The translations under genes and the position numbers were made by a program. Shown one piece after another: positions 63,131 through 64,000 of a stretch of DNA of 64,000 nucleotides. Origin of the DNA: Actinophytocola sp036378875 (lineage in GTDB: Bacteria; Actinomycetota; Actinomycetes; Mycobacteriales; Pseudonocardiaceae). The stretch covers positions 1 to 64,000 of the forward strand of contig NZ_DASUVO010000142.1 in NCBI RefSeq assembly GCF_036378875.1, given 5' to 3'. Positions within the stretch are counted from its first letter, which is position 1, and each line of letters begins with the position of its first letter. The notes beneath the pieces were generated by a model that was not told the origin of the DNA, did not search any database, and saw only the letters and a program-made list of their open reading frames with translations.

Positions 63131-63664
63131 ATGACGGCGACTGACCTCACCGAGGCGCCGGCACAACCGTTCGAGCAGGTGTACCGCGACCACGCCGCTC
63201 GAGTCTTCCGGTACTGCCTGTCGCAGGTGAGCAACCGCGGCGACGCGGAGGACCTCGCGGCGGACGTGTTCGCCGCCGCGTTCCACGCCTTCGCCACGGC
63301 GGACCTGACGCCGGGGGCCGAGCTGGCCTGGCTGTTGCGGATCGCCCGTAACGCGGTCATCGATCACCGGCGCAAACACACGCGCAGGTCGGCCCTGATC
63401 GCGAGGTTCTTCGGCGGCGAGACCGAGGCGGACCCGAAGGCGAACGTGGAAGGTGAGGTCGTGTTACGGGACGAGGTGCGACGGGCGCTGGCCGCCATGG
63501 TGCACCTGTCCGACAAGGACCGTGTGGTCATCGGTCTGCGGATCGCGGCCGGCCTGCCATACGCGGAGGTCGCGGCTGTGCTCGGGGTTTCGGAGCACGC
63601 CGCGACGATGGCGTGCAAACGGGCACTGGCTCGGCTGCAGCGGCACCTGGGGGAGCCGCGATGA
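63131..63664 (+). CDS. ECF-type RNA polymerase sigma factor
   Basis: This protein of about 177 residues has region 2 (PFEQVYRDHAARVFRYCLSQVSNRGDAEDLAADVFAAAFHAF, then ELAWLLRIARNAVIDHRRKHTRR) and region 4 (HLSDKDRVVIGLRIAAGLPYAEVAAVLGVSEHAATMACKRALARLQRHL). ATG 63131 follows AGGA by 7 bp. GTG 63065 would add 22 residues. Its stop overlaps the ATG of the next gene, as in sigma/anti-sigma pairs. Confidence 0.93.
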   Translation: MTATDLTEAPAQPFEQVYRDHAARVFRYCLSQVSNRGDAEDLAADVFAAAFHAFATADLTPGAELAWLLRIARNAVIDHRRKHTRRSALIARFFGGETEADPKANVEGEVVLRDEVRRALAAMVHLSDKDRVVIGLRIAAGLPYAEVAAVLGVSEHAATMACKRALARLQRHLGEPR

Positions 63665-64000
63665 GCCGCATAGACGAGAACGAGCTGCGCGCCCTCTTCG
63701 AGGAGATCGAGGCGCCGGACAGCCTCGATCGCTGGCGGGAACGCATCGCCGACGTGCACGCGGCCGAGCTGGACGAGCCACCGCAGAGCAACGGCGCCAA
63801 GGTCATCACGCTGCCCACCGACCGCGAGCTGCGTCCGCACCGTCCGACGAAGCGTTCGGTCGCCGTGGCCGCTGCCGCCGCGGTGCTCGTCGGGCTCGCC
63901 GGTGTCGTGGTCACCACCCAGCTGCTCAGCGACGCGCCGCCGGCCGACCCGACGATGATCATCGACGGGCCGGACAACAACACGGCCACCTCGCTCCCGC
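63661..64000 (+). CDS. Putative anti-sigma or sigma-linked membrane protein (3' partial)
   Basis: At least 113 residues, cut by the window edge. A cytoplasmic N-terminus (RIDENELRALFEEIEAPDSLDRWRERIADV) is followed by one membrane helix (SVAVAAAAAVLVGLAGVVVTTQLL, about 73-96) and the start of an extracytoplasmic domain. ATGA overlap with the sigma gene suggests coupled synthesis and regulation of that sigma factor. No zinc-binding HxxxCxxC motif is visible in the N-terminal part, so it would not be a ZAS-type anti-sigma. Confidence 0.8.
   Translation, partial: MSRIDENELRALFEEIEAPDSLDRWRERIADVHAAELDEPPQSNGAKVITLPTDRELRPHRPTKRSVAVAAAAAVLVGLAGVVVTTQLLSDAPPADPTMIIDGPDNNTATSLP

Overview
The window is high-GC DNA from a filamentous-type actinobacterium. 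It most resembles the Pseudonocardiales (Lentzea, Saccharothrix, Amycolatopsis-like genera), judged from family content only. The evidence is the very high G+C, GTG and TTG starts, an ESX-4-like type VII secretion locus with WXG100 proteins and MycP, a bacterial proteasome activator (Bpa) ending in GQYL, a SigE-family sigma factor, and a small gene block in an order I recall from Mycobacterium tuberculosis Rv3777-Rv3780. There is no rRNA, CRISPR array or intact mobile element. One tRNA-Ser(UGA) is present.

Layout. 1-5548 (+) is a coupled cell-envelope operon: a fibronectin-III protein (5' end outside the window), a MoxR ATPase, a DUF58 protein and a TgpA-like membrane transglutaminase homologue whose catalytic Cys and His are replaced. 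5537-16572 (-) is a four-gene effector operon: a YbaB/EbfC protein, a small ESX-type helical protein with a YxxxD motif, a 3303-residue multidomain protein, and a 122-residue putative immunity protein. The giant protein has a WXG100-like N-terminus, long low-complexity repeats, a coiled coil, an internal YwqJ-like deaminase, hydrophobic segments, and two caspase-like domains at the C-terminus, the second degenerate. 16693-31659 holds the secretion machinery and accessories: mycP, two WXG100 genes, eccC (three ATPase domains), a PE/PPE-like pair, eccB, eccD, two tandem paralogues of a family I do not recognise, and a membrane pseudokinase with HGG in place of HRD. No EccE is visible, as in ESX-4-type systems.

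31660-38529 carries housekeeping genes: DusB, a macrodomain protein, a DUF1707 protein, a SWIM/SNF2 helicase and an MFS transporter. 38627-41039 is a signalling module of two FHA proteins facing a soluble Ser/Thr kinase. 41187-44587 is a TetR-led operon of small unknown and membrane proteins. 44584-51260 includes an acidic Ca-repeat protein, a DNA alkyltransferase, Bpa, a cysteine-desulfurase-like protein lacking the PLP lysine, a quinone oxidoreductase and a secreted M28 peptidase. 51685-53994 is a TetR/DHA2-efflux pair with a perfect 12-bp-arm operator. 53995-54627 holds a decayed IS982-like transposase. 54628-64000 has a PIG-V-like mannosyltransferase, a SigE-family sigma cassette, the tRNA, an ArsR/DUF5937 regulator, a pentapeptide-repeat membrane protein, an orphan substrate-binding protein, MarR and HxlR regulators, RidA, a methyltransferase and an ECF sigma factor with a putative anti-sigma gene cut by the window edge.

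The most interesting system is 5.5-31.7 kb: an ESX-4-like apparatus linked to a giant, probably multi-effector, polymorphic-toxin-like substrate, its putative immunity protein, and uncharacterised accessories (the tandem paralogue family plus a dead kinase).
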